NCBI RefSeq assembly: GCF_026210795.1
Contig: NC_089453.1
Location: forward strand, 2,730,501 to 2,794,500
Length of the DNA: 64,000 bases
Direction of reading: 5' to 3'
From: Rhizophagus irregularis
Lineage: Eukaryota > Glomeromycota > Glomeromycetes > Glomerales > Glomeraceae
Position numbers and translations under genes: made by a program. Shown here in pieces: positions 1 to 11,870 of this stretch (position 1 is its first letter; every line of letters begins with the position of its first letter). Under the pieces are notes generated by a model. That model was given only the letters and a program-made list of their open reading frames with translations, made no database searches and was not told the origin of the DNA.

Positions 1-152
1 GGTAGGTTATAATAATATATCATGTTTGTAAATAGTAATAATTTCAAACAAACTTATGTTTCTTTGTTTTTGATTATCATATTTCTTTATAAATATATAT
101 TATAATATATTTGTCTTTTTTTTTGTTACCGTTACTCTTTTGAATACTATAG

Positions 153-831
153 GATTACTCGATACATGTCGTACTGAGGAAAGTCAATTGTTGGCCAGTG
201 TTAACGAAATAGGTAATATCCATCAACATTACGATGATTATAATAAAGGTATTGTTCTCGATTCTTTGTCATTCATAAATGTTGGATACCATGGAGTAAA
301 TTTGAAATTCAAAACTCAGTCACGCTATAAACCGAAATACTTTTAAGAGCTAAATTTCTATCGTGATAAACATAACGAAGTTTTTAATCACCAACTAATG
401 AACAAAATGATTAAATAATAATGCACAATTTAATTTTTTTTTCATTAATTTAATAAATAACTCAAGCTTCCGATAAAAATAATGATGAAACCTTGACAGA
501 AAAAAGTCCGCCGAGCGAAAGAACTGCTGGATCGTCTACTGAAAGTGAAAGTTCGGCGGGGGAGACAAAATCACGCCCATGTAATTGGAGCGAAGGTGCG
601 ACCAAATGCTTCTCGTCCTGTTTGAAAAAACGAAGTAAATCACTAAAGAAACATGGTGGTATTAAATGGACTGAAGTCTCTGATGAGTTAAATAGTTACG
701 GTTTTACATTTTCACCCCAAAAGTGTTCTAATAAGTGGAAAAATATGAAACAAAATAAGAAGTACAAATTGCAGGTTAATGAAATTCTTGGTACAAAAAA
801 GAAAAGTAAAATTAAAAAAGAAGCAAATTAA
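153..831 (+). CDS. Myb/SANT-like DNA-binding protein, 5' end outside window
   Basis: Probable small nuclear DNA-binding protein. The C-terminal exon, 467-831, reads through an acidic and serine-rich stretch into a Myb/SANT-like domain. The domain has a tryptophan in helix 1 (CNWSEG), one in helix 2 (GGIKWTEV) and the helix-3 signature QKCSNKWKNMKQ, followed by a lysine-rich tail that could be a nuclear signal. The reading frame is open upstream to an acceptor AG at 465-466, which needs one base from the previous exon. An upstream exon probably starts after the AG at 151-152. Two donors fit the phase: GT at 213 (GTAATA, stronger) or at 249. The start codon is not visible and probably lies before the window. 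The nearest relative here is the 14202 gene, which shares the same domain order and a conserved I-x-EIL motif after the Myb domain. The domain call is firm; the 5' structure is uncertain. Confidence 0.75.
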
Positions 832-1580
832 TATATTAATCCAGTAGTTCAAAGAAAGCTTAATACCTTAATATTTTACTTCGTTTTTGTTATTATATTA
901 TTATATTTATTACTCAGATGTGTTGTTCTGTGATTTGGATTCGTCATATTAATCTCTTAATATACACGATCATGACCTATCCAAAAGTTTACGAAGTCCG
1001 ATAGAGTTTAATATAGGATTGAACATGGAATTTATAAAACTCAGAAATAAAATTTTTATTTATGAAATATTGAGCGTATTTATATATTCATTTAATATTC
1101 TCGTAGATTCGTACATGCCATTCTTAATAAAAAAAAACGAGCATTGAAATAAGCCAAATTTAGTTAAAATTTCTTTCACATTGAGCGAAATACAAAAATA
1201 GATTAATTGTGCCACTTAATACAGTGAATTTTTAATTTTTGAAAGACGATGAAAATCCATGTCCAAATTGAATGACCATTTTTAATGCTATACAGAATAT
1301 GTGTAACTTTTGTGAATAAATTACGCATTAATATTATCATCATTATATTTATACCATAAAAAGTAAATGTCGTAACGTTTAACTTATACTGTATATCTTT
1401 TTTTTAAAAAAAAAAATATTTTTGTATGATGTATGTGCAGGTAAAATTTTTAAATAAAAAATTTTTTTATTAATAACTTCATATGTTTATATGCCTTCAC
1501 TCACATTTTAAACAAATCATTATATAAATTTATAAATTTATTATTTAAGCAACTAATTATGGTACGGTAAGCCTTACATA
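832..1580. other. Intergenic, no gene seen
   Basis: AT-rich sequence following the Myb/SANT gene. I see no convincing ORF, splice pattern or RNA gene. Confidence 0.5.
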
Positions 1581-1953
1581 CAGTGCTGGCAAAAAGTAAT
1601 CGGAAAATATTTTTTAATTAGTATTTTACTGATAAAAAAAATATAATAGAGTTAAAAAATGATATGTTTTATACTATGAGAAATAGTTTTCTCTTAATGC
1701 ATAGTAAGTGGTTTCTTGTGTTAAATTTGCCTAATCGAAATATCAACTTTTTTTACATCATTTTTTTTTGAAATAAAAATTTAATTGAATTAAAATATCA
1801 TAAAATTTTCATTAAATATACTTGATAATTTAAGAATATTTAAATTTGGTTGGATATTTATGGCATATTGCCTTTCAAATTTATTTAATTTTTTTAATAA
1901 ATTTTTTAACATCTTTAGATAAAAATATTTTCCGATTACTTTTGTCAGCACTG
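1581..1953. mobile_element. Tc1/mariner-type MITE with TA target site
   Basis: A 373-bp non-coding element bounded by near-perfect terminal inverted repeats. The left end reads CAGTGCTGGCAAAAAGTAAT and the right end, reversed, CAGTGCTGACAAAAGTAATC; both continue CGGAAAATATTTTT. A TA dinucleotide flanks each side (1579-1580 and 1954-1955), as expected for a Tc1/mariner target duplication. The interior has no ORF, so it would depend on a transposase encoded elsewhere. Confidence 0.85.
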
Positions 1954-2134
1954 TAACTCTATATAGGACCTAAAGCTATCACGGCTTTAGCTCAAATCCA
2001 ACACTTCGTTTAACATAACCTCCTTCCCTCTTTATAACTTATGCTATTTGTCTCTTGTGTAATGATAAGAACTAATCAGCAAAAATTAAATAAAAATATT
2101 TTAACTATTATTTTGTTGTCCGGAGCGTAGCGAG

Positions 2135-2338
2135 TAGGGCTTCGATCCGGATTGATCCGTTAATTAGCATCACCACATTTTTCTATTATTTTTGTCAAAC
2201 TATAATTTTTGTCAGATTTATTCTTCTATAAATTTATTAATTTTGGCCAAACTAATAGCTCCAACTCAAATAAACCGATGCCAACCCGTTGTAAACCGCG
2301 GATTGATCCGTTAAAAACCCATCCGGATCGAAGCACTA
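2135..2338. mobile_element. hAT-type MITE with 8-bp target duplication
   Basis: A 204-bp non-coding element. The ends TAGGGCTTCGATCCGGATTG and, reversed, TAGTGCTTCGATCCGGATGG are inverted repeats. The flanking 8-mers GTAGCGAG at 2127-2134 and 2339-2346 are identical, which is the hAT-superfamily target-site signature. Confidence 0.88.
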
Positions 2339-2346
2339 GTAGCGAG

Positions 2347-4199
2347 AAATATTATATTATTTATTAATTACTATGAAATAATAATGATTGCTTACATTTA
2401 ACAGAAGTTTGAGATAAACAGCAGTAATTAGAGAATATGATCAAACTTGAAAGCTTTTTATCAATTATAAACTCAATTATGATTTGCAATTGACTTTTCT
2501 GAATCAAATCTCGTAAATAAATTGTATATTATATTTAGGAATTTAACAAAGTTTCATAAACCTTCTAGTCAAATTTTCAGCGGATTGTTTTCAACGAATT
2601 TGACGAATAGTAAATCAGGAATTTTTGAGGAAAAACCTTCTTTTAAAATGGATTTAATTTTACTTGTAGCTTCTAAATTTGAATTGTCTTTTTTTTTAAG
2701 AAAAGATATTTAAAAAGAAAATTCGCACTCGTAACTCGTGTTAATGATCTGCCACTGCCAGCAATCATGTTGCGCTTGTTAACTTTCTGCTGGCATTATG
2801 GCATTAGATGTGGCGTTTTGGCATTAAAGTATTTGACAAATAATATGTGACAAATAAGATTTCACAAACCGAAAAATCAAGTATACTTAGCAAAAATGGA
2901 GAGTGAGAGGTGTGACGCCAAGTGACAAATATTTTACTATAACCACGTGAGTGCAAATTTTGTTCGTGAAGATTGATTCGTTGTCGACATTGTATACATG
3001 GCCGGCACTATGTAGTGTGGTTTCGTAAATTGTTATTTAAAATATGGTAATAGCTTCGAACCTCCACATGAAAATTCACTAGATATACGATCGATTACTC
3101 AGAATAAGGTAAAAATTACATCGTTAGATTCGGAGCACTGATCCGAAGTACAGCGGTATGGTTTTTATTTTAATCTCTACCGAGTTTTACCGAGTTATTT
3201 GTAATATTTTTGGTTAATGTAAATTCTTTTCCTTCATTAACTATTTTAAAAACCTAATTTACATACTTCTAGCAAGAAACAAAATGCCGAATGTCCCGTA
3301 ACTTATTAAAACAGCTGTAAATTCGATAACTAAAGTTACATAAGTTACATAATATTTAAATGGTTGTAAAATTTGCTATGGAAATCTGTGAAATGTTGTT
3401 TATTATATTGGACCATCATGAATTTACCTTTTACCGAATCGCCCGCCAGAAGATAAATTTCTCTTTTTTAAAAAGCGGCGATTGTCAAGTTACATGCGAA
3501 ATTAGGGATAATATAAATACAGAAATAGAATTTTAATGTACCAATGTTCATAAATTTTTTACCGTGCAATAAGGAAATTTTTTACGATCATGTGATACAT
3601 TGGTATAATGATGCTAATTTTTGATATGTCACTTAGTGTTCCGAAAGGGTCGAGTCGGGTCGGGTTGAGAATGTACTTGAACTTGACCCGAGTATAAAAA
3701 CCAAACTCGATAAATATTCGGGTTAACAATTATGTAATTCGATTCCTGACCCGATTCGATATAGTTTAACTCCGGTCAGATAAATTTTTCAGATCTTCAA
3801 AACGAATTTGTTCGCACAATTTTTACAAGATTTTAATAAAATTCCATATTTTTATTGATAAAGTATAAAATTCTAAAATACTAATTCTCATTAGATCATT
3901 CTTTTCATATCCTACGCCCACCACATACACGCACGGATTGTATTAGTTTTGAGATTGTAATTAAATCAGCGCTACCAGAAAAGATCCGCTCTACTGGAAC
4001 ACTTGTAGCTAAATTAAAATCATTTTATTAGCTAGTAATTAGTAATATTAAAAATTGTAAATTGTTTAATTTTTTTACCTGTAATTGCGATATAATCCCT
4101 TACCATTATTGCTAGGTGCGATACCCTACTTCATTTAACTAATATGTTTATAATTAAATTAGTAAAACTAACCAATTATTATTAAATAGTTACCTTCCA
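2347..4199. other. Intergenic with transposon-end scraps
   Basis: No gene is supported. Positions about 2905-2965 resemble the right end of the small element at 6655-6785 (shared GGTGTGAYGCC, AATATTTTA and CACGTGRG words), so this is probably a solo remnant. Positions about 3640-3785 are rich in GGGTCGGGTT-type words and their complements. That is typical of hAT terminal or subterminal sequence, and may be one end of the neighbouring dead hAT element. Confidence 0.45.
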
Positions 4200-6310
4200 C
4201 CAAAGTAGAACATCTTGATTTCGATCTGCTCGAGGAGTTTTTAGGTATAATTCTACTTCATTTTGCTGAAGATTTTCTTTTTGCCAAAATATGATCTAAA
4301 ATTCTTTATCTTCATTATTATTATCATAAATCTCTACATTCATATCAGGCGCATAATCATTATTGTAAGCATTAAAGAACTGTTTCTTTTGAATAGCGAA
4401 TAAAACTTTGCCTCCACTTATTATCTTCACAATAGCCCAACTTAAACTGTGGATCAAGCACTATATAATTGTTAATATTATAAATTTTAATCAGATTTAT
4501 AATAAAATTATAATATTTTATATTTAACTTACCAGTAGCAATTGTATACATAGTAGTATCATCAGTTTTTTCATAATAAATCTCAAGTTTTTCTAATCCT
4601 GCTTTAACAGCAATTACCATAGTATCACTAGAGCTATCAAATTTTCACAATATGGTTCAGGTCCACCCATTAAATAATTATATATTGGTATATATAGCAG
4701 AAGAAAGCATTGGAATATTTTACAGATGAAAGTATTTTAGTAGTCTGCACGAATATCTGTTTTAATATAAAATAAAAAATTTTTAATTAATCATAAAGGT
4801 TAAACAAACAAATAAAACCTATAATAATTTACTTACCTTTAAAACAGAAATAATCTCTTTGATTTCATTCCATTCATCATCAGTAAGTCAATACTTCTAA
4901 GATCTCTATCTGAATTTACCATTGCATCTATTGCCTCTATTATAAAAGTAATATTATTATATATTAAATATAAATAAAAAGTAATTGTATTTTATAAATA
5001 CTCTAATCTCACGCATTTCAAACGCACGGTTAAGCATATCAAAGGTGGAATTCCACCGCGTCTTCACGTCCAAAATAAGTTTAAGATCTTTAAGATTAGC
5101 TGCTTCAGAGTGACGCGCAAATCTTTCTAGGTGTTGTGGTGAAAGTTTTATTATTACTACAAGTTTACGAAGCTAAAATTATCATATAAAATTAATATTA
5201 TTATAATTGAAAATTTCAAAAATAAATAATATAAATACAAAAAAATCAACTAACTTTTGGAATTATTTCTCCAGCATTTATAGTTGCATCAATATTATTC
5301 ATGATATCATCCTCAGTTTGCGCATCACCAGCTTTTAATTGCTTTGGCAATGAGAATTGATAGCATTAAAAGAAATATTTTCTTTGTGACAAACATCTAA
5401 ATATTTCATAAAAGTGATATTATTTGATGCATTATCACTTTTAACCGCAAAAACCTATTAAAGTTATAATGATTGATGAGATCTAAGTTCATATAAATAT
5501 TATATAAATTATTTATTTACCTTTGCTAAAATCCTGAATTCATGACAACTTTTTACAAAAGCATTACAGAGGTTCTCACCAGAATGAGGATCAAAAAGAT
5601 CTATAAAATCCAGTAATTTATCCTGTAGTCTTCAATCTTTTGTAATCCAGTGTGTTGTAATAGCTAAAAAGGCATAACTATTCATTGATATCCATGAATC
5701 TAAAGCTTCTGGTACACTCTATTAAATAATTAAATAATTTAATAATTTAATTTATTAAAAATTATTTACACGTATATTTAAAATTACCTGAAATAATTCC
5801 TTAATTTTTTTTTGTTCCACTTTAGAACTTTCTAATATATCATTTTTTAATGTATCTGCTGATGACACAAGTAAATCTGAATTGACCAGCTTGATCATCT
5901 GTCGAAAGTATTTATTTTCTAGTGTTGTGAACGGTTGATCATCATCATAGGTGAGGAAGGTTAGGTAAAGGGGGGAAAGCCTGAGCATTAATCAATAATT
6001 ATCATATAAGGCAAGGAAGAAAGAATTATCCATTTGAAATGAACCAACGAAAATCTTTTTGTGTAAACTTAAAATGAAGGATGTAAATATTATAAAAATA
6101 ATTTATATATTTTACTGTTTATATTAACTTACTTTAGATGGAAACTTGGATGACCTACAAATTCATCTAACGTACTTTAGCTTTCTATTATCAAATTCTT
6201 TTGCTTTTTTGGATTTTTATCTGGATAATTACGCTCTAAATGACGCCAAAGATTTGATGTATTAGAGTCTCCTCTCTTGCGAAGCCATGTTTTGTTTCTA
6301 AATATTAAGA
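4200..6310 (-). pseudogene. Degenerate hAT-family transposase
   Basis: Read on the minus strand, this stretch carries scattered landmarks of a hAT transposase in correct order. A BED-type zinc-finger region (WLRKRGDSNTSNLWRHL) lies near 6190-6300, DDQPFTTLENKYFRQM near 5900-5950, an SDNASNN-type block near 5400-5450, the TRWNST motif near 5050-5062, and the dimerisation-side motif LDPQFKLGY near 4440-4465. The landmarks sit in different frames separated by stops and short AT-rich gaps. Some gaps may be old introns, but the frame is clearly broken. The longest open pieces are 4372-4620 and 5755-5988. The family call is good; activity is ruled out by the interruptions. The element's true ends are not defined. 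Confidence 0.75.
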
Positions 6311-6654
6311 AAGATAAAATGTTAGCATATATTTATACTATTTAACCTTATAAAATACTTATGTACAGTAATATGAAAAAATTTTTTGTTCTTTTTAAAA
6401 AAAATACTTACGGAAAGTTCAAACACTTAACTTCTCGACGAGTTTTTTCATTTTATGCTGTGATGAGAAGCTCGTTTTCTTCAAAAAGTTCTCTAATAAA
6501 AGTTCCCTTCTTAAAGAATTTCACTTTCCAAGAGAGGTTTTTTCAGCTTCACTCTTTTTTTTTAAATAAGATCATCTAATCATCTGATTATAACCCGGGT
6601 TAACCCGGACAGGGGAATCAATTTACCGTGGTAACACCAACAACTATATTATTA

Positions 6655-6785
6655 AAAATTCTACCCACGTGACCGATGACATTTAAAGTATGTGAAAAAA
6701 AATAATTTTGGGAATTGGGAGGCAAAAAAAAGCGATGGGTGTGATGCCGGTGATGAATATTTTAGGTCACGTGGGGTAGAAAATT
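6655..6785. mobile_element. Small palindromic MITE
   Basis: The ends AAATTCTACCCACGTGACC and, reversed, AAATTTTCTACCCCACGTGA pair imperfectly over about 20 bp around a 90-bp centre. Similar words recur near 2905-2965, so it belongs to a repeated family. I saw no clear target duplication. Confidence 0.5.
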
Positions 6786-6837
6786 TGTTGTTGGATCAAA
6801 TCACAAAAACACAAAACGTCGTTCACCCTGGTGCTCG

Positions 6838-7427
6838 ATGATTCTCATCCTGTTTATCTCGTTTTACATAATTTGGTTCCCAAGTCCTAGTGGATTTGCT
6901 TTATGCACACACCAAAAATTTCAAGCTCACGAGTTCTTTGATCATGGAATTTATGCTTTCTTGTCAAAATCAATTCTATTCATCAATTGGCTTCGACACA
7001 CAGATTCCCTAAATTCATGGGAAAAACAACATGGTATCACCAAATCGAAAAGTAATTTCTTACGAAATCGCAGACGAAAATCTCAAAAGTTGAAGAAAGA
7101 CAACTTCAAGATCGTTACGATATTCAAGTTCGATCTAGTCCTGCTCCCCCAAGGCGCAATATACACCCGTCTTTAAAGATTTATGACCATTCTAACCGCT
7201 ACAACGATCGGTTGCGCATTGAATACTTACAAACGCATGAATCAATTGAATCATCATTTTATTCCACATTGAATCATTCTTACAACATCAGTCAAATTCA
7301 TGATTGTCATGATAGACAATCTTTTTATGATAAACATTTAAATTTTATGGATTATTTTTCTTTTATTTCTGTATCTTTTAATTTAGATTTTTATATAACT
7401 TCATTTAATTTTTCTTTCTACGGTTAA
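6838..7427 (+). pseudogene. Unidentified coding remnant with A-rich 3' tail
   Basis: Two overlapping open stretches (6838-7176 and about 7085-7427) are joined by a frame change near 7085. The second encodes a basic, proline-containing stretch (SPAPPRRNIHPSLKIYDHS) followed by a Tyr/Ser/His-rich tail. Downstream sequence to about 7605 is unusually GC-rich for the window and ends in AAATAAATAAAG, like a retroposon or mRNA 3' end. The best guess is the 3' part of a non-LTR retroelement or a retrocopied gene. I do not recognise the protein. Confidence 0.35.
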
Positions 7428-7633
7428 TCCGGCTATGCCTAGGGTTCCTTATAAGCATTGGGCAAGCGACTCCTCTCTAGTGCCTGGGGGGTTGAATTCA
7501 CTCGTATTAGTTTAGTTTTGTATCGTTGTTTGTATTTCGTACTACTAGCAGTTGTTTGTGGTTCCGGGCCGTGTCTCTTATCTTATAAATAAATAAAGAA
7601 AGAAGCTGTTTGCTGATCAGTATGGTACTGTAA

Positions 7634-7863
7634 GGACCCAGAAATATATATAAAAGGGTCAGGTTTGAGTTTGCGTATTTTGAACTAAAATATCATGAAA
7701 ATCTTTCCTTTTTTGGATGATTTTTGATAATTCCAGTCAGAATGTTTATTTCCTATTATAGTAATCGACTGACATTATCATAATTCCGGCCCTGAAAAAA
7801 TGCGTACAGCTCATAGTAAAAAATTTTTTTCATCACCTGACCCCTATATATATTTCTGGGCCC
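7634..7863. mobile_element. PIF/Harbinger-like MITE
   Basis: A 230-bp non-coding element. Its ends GGACCCAGAAATATATATAA and, reversed, GGGCCCAGAAATATATATAG are followed on both sides by GGGTCAGG. It is flanked by TAA on the left and TAT on the right, so the 3-bp target duplication is imperfect. The GG(G/A)CC start suggests PIF/Harbinger, but the superfamily is inferred. Confidence 0.65.
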
Positions 7864-8098
7864 TATACTGTACTGTACATACAAAGCTGAAGATGAAATT
7901 TTTCAATCTCTTTAGGAATGTCTCAGTGCCAACTTAAACATTATAATATTGCCAAGGTCCATTTCTCAAAGAATTCGTAGATAAATAAAATATATATTAT
8001 GTGATCACTGAAAAAATGAAATTCAGAGAAACATTCAACAAGTTAGTCAGTAAATTCAACAAATACTGAGCAATTTAAAAGTACATGCATAAACTTGA

Positions 8099-8564
8099 CG
8101 ATCACGATAAATCGGATTGATTTGTTTCAGGGAAATATGGTATATCAAGATATCCGATATATAAAAAAATCTTCTTATACCGGATTTTATATGAAATTAT
8201 GCTAGGATCCGGTGTATCAAGATATACAGAAAAATAAAGCTATTCCCAAACTTTGATTAAAATATCAAAATAAAAAAAGAATATGCAATATTTGTAAAGA
8301 ATTTCGGTATAAATGATTAATCTTAATTCTGGTCAAAATTAGCCATTTCGGCTGGAATTAAGCATTTTTTTAAAATTACGATAATATAACAGATAAGGTA
8401 TTCTAAAAAAGGATATATCAAGATTTTTTTTGATATAATTCAAATCCGACTTATGAAATATCGCGACTTTACTAATAAAATCCGGTATATCGCGATTGTT
8501 CTTATATGACAACCGGGAGAAAAATCCAAATCCGGTTTATCGAAGATCCGATTTATCGCGATCG
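8099..8564. mobile_element. MITE with CGATCRCGATAAATCGG ends
   Basis: A 466-bp non-coding element with ends CGATCACGATAAATCGGAT and, reversed, CGATCGCGATAAATCGGAT. The interior repeats ATCCGGTATATCGCGA-like words. No target duplication is clear. Confidence 0.55.
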
Positions 8565-9888
8565 CCTGTGTATTTATTTATTTAAATAAAAAAAGTAATG
8601 GATCACATGTGATCAAGGTACGATATCGAATGAAATTAAATAATTCAATTATGTTAGAATTTATGTTGACAAGGTAGTTACTGAATAGACAAAAAGGCAG
8701 ATTAATTTTGGCAAGCGAACACCTCCAAACATCCGTAACGTGAAAAGAAAAGCAATTGATTGGCTGATAGTTACAGATTCTGTCCATAGCAAATACAGAA
8801 TAGCGTCTTAGAAATGTCTTTTCTATGTCTCTATAAAAAAAAAATCTGGAAAAACTCCGATAAATGATCATTTTTCTAATTTTCATTCCGAAGAAACTCA
8901 GACACGTGATCATTTTTCCGAAAAATTTTTTATAGGATGTTCATTAAACAATAACAAATATTAATAATAATATTGTTTCTTTTTTTGTGATTAAGCAGAA
9001 GGATAACATAATCTTTCTCTACGGTTTATTTATATAGTAATCAATGGATGACAAAAATACCGTCCCCGTAAAAAATTTGATCAATGTTTTATCATCCATG
9101 TTTTTTCCGTGAATGTATCATTTTCATGCCTTAAATCATGAAAATTTTCATCTCGCTAACACGGATATCCGTGAATGTACCATTTTCACGGAATATTTAC
9201 GGAAGACACGGAAAAATAATGGAAATATTCGGATAAAAATTTTATAGTGATTATTCGTCATTAACCATTATATGCGGCAACGAGCCGCATAAGTATTAGT
9301 TATTTACTAATCTAGTAGTATAATAATGTTTATGCCCTATAATAGCGATGAGTTTTAAAATTAGATTTATTCTGTAATGATTTTATAAATTATTATAAAC
9401 TTTATTTAAACTTTTGCAATCCACATCGCATTTTTTTTTAAAAAATAATTTTACGCATTTATTTTTAAGAAAAGTAAAAAAAAAAAAATCAAATTATAAT
9501 TATGATAATATAATAATGTCAAATATACTTTTTTCATTGTTGGCATAATTGTAGTGATACCAACTTTAACTGAAACCAATAATTTAAGTTTTAGCTAGCT
9601 GTTACAATCGTTAAAGCTATAATAAAGCTTTTTGTTAAAACCTATTTTAAAGTTAAAATTAACTTTTGTATACAATACGCATCTGATATAACAATGCATT
9701 CCAAATTGGTTTCATTTAGAATAATAACAAAATGTGGAAATTTTAAATGAAAAGTCTTTTCATAATAAAATTAAATTTTATAGTTAAAATTTATCATTAC
9801 GAAAGTGTCCATTGTATGCAGATCTTAGTGACTTAACAATTTAAAACAATTTCACCAACGTTGGTTTTTTGCTTTAATTATAATTCTG
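8565..9888. other. Intergenic
   Basis: No gene is supported; the ORF on the minus strand at 8578-8913 shows no domain and odd composition. Near 9108-9200 the word CCGTGAATGTA(T/C)CATTTTCA is repeated, part of a decayed repeat. Confidence 0.45.
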
Positions 9889-10440
9889 TTAAAATTCATC
9901 AGTTAAGTCTGCGTCACTGTGTGTCACTGTGTCATTATATAATTGATAATTTTTTTGCTGCAGTAAGACCTCATGCCCTGATGAATTTTGTATATCTGGT
10001 ATATCTGTTATGTAATCATAGCCAGGTCCCATAGTATCTTCTCGAATGTCATTAATGCCATTATAAAAATTGTAATTTTGCTGAGAATTCTGAATAATAT
10101 GCCTTTGAATTGAATTTTGTATATTATAGTGATGTGGAAACTGGTGATTAGGAATGTGAGATAAATTAATATTATTATTCAAGAGTTGCGTGATTTCAAA
10201 CTCATCTATCTCGGTATACGTAACATGAAAGAAACGCCGTTCGTTTGGCATAGGCAAATAACATTCATATGTCTCAGATTTGGGAGCCGCAGGGTTGATA
10301 AAGTTATTTTGCATTCCTACGCTTGAAATTTGTCGAATGTTAGGTTCATCGTTTTGATAAATAGCGAAGTCATTTTTGGTTGAATAATTCTCCATAGTAT
10401 AATTATTTGGAATAATATTTGGCATAATATTTGAACTCAT
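9889..10440 (-). CDS. Hypothetical protein, FTC/VTC-domain family, no Myb domain
   Basis: Uninterrupted 183-aa frame starting at an ATG at 10440. I do not recognise it in any named family. Residues about 55-95 include ERRFFHVTYTEIDEFEITQL followed by LNNN. This matches the pattern Y/F-x-F/V-T-C/Y-x-x-I...LLN in the 12730 and 14202 genes (YYVTCKYI...SLLNKE and LYRFTCRNL...QFLNKS). The N-terminus (MSSN) resembles the 14202 gene's (MNSN). The rest is Asn/Gln/His/Tyr-rich and probably disordered. It is the shortest and most diverged of the three. No signal peptide or membrane segment is seen. The upstream region carries a 14-bp word shared with the 13822-14201 promoter. It could be a decaying paralogue; function is unknown. 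Confidence 0.65.
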   Translation of the reverse strand: MSSNIMPNIIPNNYTMENYSTKNDFAIYQNDEPNIRQISSVGMQNNFINPAAPKSETYECYLPMPNERRFFHVTYTEIDEFEITQLLNNNINLSHIPNHQFPHHYNIQNSIQRHIIQNSQQNYNFYNGINDIREDTMGPGYDYITDIPDIQNSSGHEVLLQQKNYQLYNDTVTHSDADLTDEF

Positions 10441-10601
10441 ATTTAATTTATTTAGTCAAAAAAAAATTGAATTTTTTTTTAAGACAGTTTTCAGTTGTCT
10501 ACTTATATACATTTTTTGATTAGTCATGTTATATTTTTGTGTGAAACAGGAGATAAATATGATACGGATTAGATTGTATTGTTATCCAAAAATGGGTAGG
10601 T

Positions 10602-10615
10602 CCAATCCCATCCAA
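10602..10615. promoter_or_regulatory. Candidate shared upstream element
   Basis: CCAATCCCATCCAA lies about 160 bp upstream of the 10440 start codon. The same word with one change (CCAATCCCATTCAA) lies at 14046-14059 between the divergent 13821 and 14202 genes, which encode relatives of this protein. A role as a regulatory site is inferred from conservation only. Confidence 0.4.
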
Positions 10616-11254
10616 TTGATCCTGTTACATCATACACTCATTCGATTAGCAGTTCCGTTTTGTGCGCGGTTTCTATTCACGCACGATGCCGATCCTACTG
10701 TAAACTGTATAAATAAACTTCACGTGATCATGTAAAACCACAATCAGGGGTGCATTGCATAATTGCATTTGATTAGGCGTTAATTAATCCTAGGCGTTAA
10801 TTCAATTATATTACATGATTTAGCGCGCACAATGACTTTCATACTGTATATATATATATATAATAGAATACTATTTTTTTTTTAGTAAGAAAAAAATCAA
10901 AATTTTATTTCACACTTATTAAAAATTATACTAAACTATTATCCTTCAATAATATCAGTGTTATTATTTGTTTCAACATAAGATAAAATAAGTCCATCTT
11001 TAATATTTCCGTGTAATTATGAGTAAATGAGTGCAGACAAAAAAAATTACCTCCATGTACAGTATATATATATATATAATTAGAATAAGTTCAAAATACT
11101 TATTTATCTATCTGAAAGAACTTAAAGATCAATTAATGATAAGATGTAATAATTATTTTATTGCATAGCACTGTAACACTGTATGATATTTTTATTTTAC
11201 TCACTATAGTATAAATTATAATATAAATAATAATCTGATTATTTGACCAATTAA
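10616..11254. other. Intergenic
   Basis: AT-rich, with (TA)n runs near 10850 and 11065. No gene seen. Confidence 0.5.
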
Positions 11255-11490
11255 TAGAGCTTGGACTCGTAACTCGAGTAACTCGAGTTCAACTCGTACT
11301 CGACATTTTTTGACTCGAGGCTTGAGCTGACTCAAGTAAACGTGATCGATAATAAAAACCGAGTGCGATATTGGCCAAAATTATAAACGATTTTGGCCCG
11401 CACTATGGTATTGACTCGAGGTGACTTCTGATTTTCAAGTCTTGTCTCGTTTACTCAAATTGATTCATCCTAACTCGAGTCCAAGCTCTA
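11255..11490. mobile_element. hAT-like MITE with TAGAGCTTGGACTCG ends
   Basis: The ends TAGAGCTTGGACTCGTAACT and, reversed, TAGAGCTTGGACTCGAGTTA are inverted repeats. The interior is full of ACTCGAGT words. The TAGAGC terminus resembles other hAT-type ends in this window. No exact 8-bp duplication is visible, so the superfamily is inferred. Confidence 0.7.
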
Positions 11491-11514
11491 AAAAGGTCTG
11501 TATTATTCGATATA

Positions 11515-11647
11515 CAGTCAGCTCTCGATATAACGAACCCTACGGTTTTCTATAAAATTATAGAGAAGATATTTGACGTATTTGATTGGTTAAATGTCAC
11601 GTGTCAAAATTTCGAGTTCGTTATTATCGAGAGACGAGAGTTGACTG
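11515..11647. mobile_element. Pogo/Tigger-like MITE
   Basis: A 133-bp element with ends CAGTCAGCTCTCGATATAAC and, reversed, CAGTCAACTCTCGTCTCTCG; both reach GTTCG/CGAAC-type words internally. A TA flanks each side (11513-11514, 11648-11649). Pogo/Tigger elements are known for a CAGT...CTCTCG...AACGAAC end. Confidence 0.78.
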
Positions 11648-11649
11648 TA

Positions 11650-11870
11650 GGCCTGTTCATTTCGATAAATTGGCTGACGGAAATGTGTTACCCGATCAAT
11701 GATCCGATTTTTGCGTTCTACAAAAAAGTGGAATTTCTTGATCGCAATTTAAAATAAGCAAAACGAACGTGTTAATTGGTTATTGTTGAAAAAATTTTAC
11801 GATCAGCGATCAGCTAATAATTTAATCACATGCTTGGATTGGTTAACGGATTTTGCGAAATGAACTGGCC
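11650..11870. mobile_element. MITE with GGCC(T/A)GTTCATTTCG ends
   Basis: A 221-bp element directly abutting the Tigger-like MITE. The ends GGCCTGTTCATTTCG and, reversed, GGCCAGTTCATTTCG match over 15 bp with one change. No ORF. Confidence 0.6.

Noticed and set aside
2522-2713. Plus-strand ORF of 63 aa
   Set aside because: Low complexity, no start context or splice partners, no relation to other genes here.
8578-8913. Minus-strand ORF of 111 aa
   Set aside because: No domain, no homologue in the window, and a Phe/Ile/Arg-rich composition typical of chance frames in AT-rich DNA.
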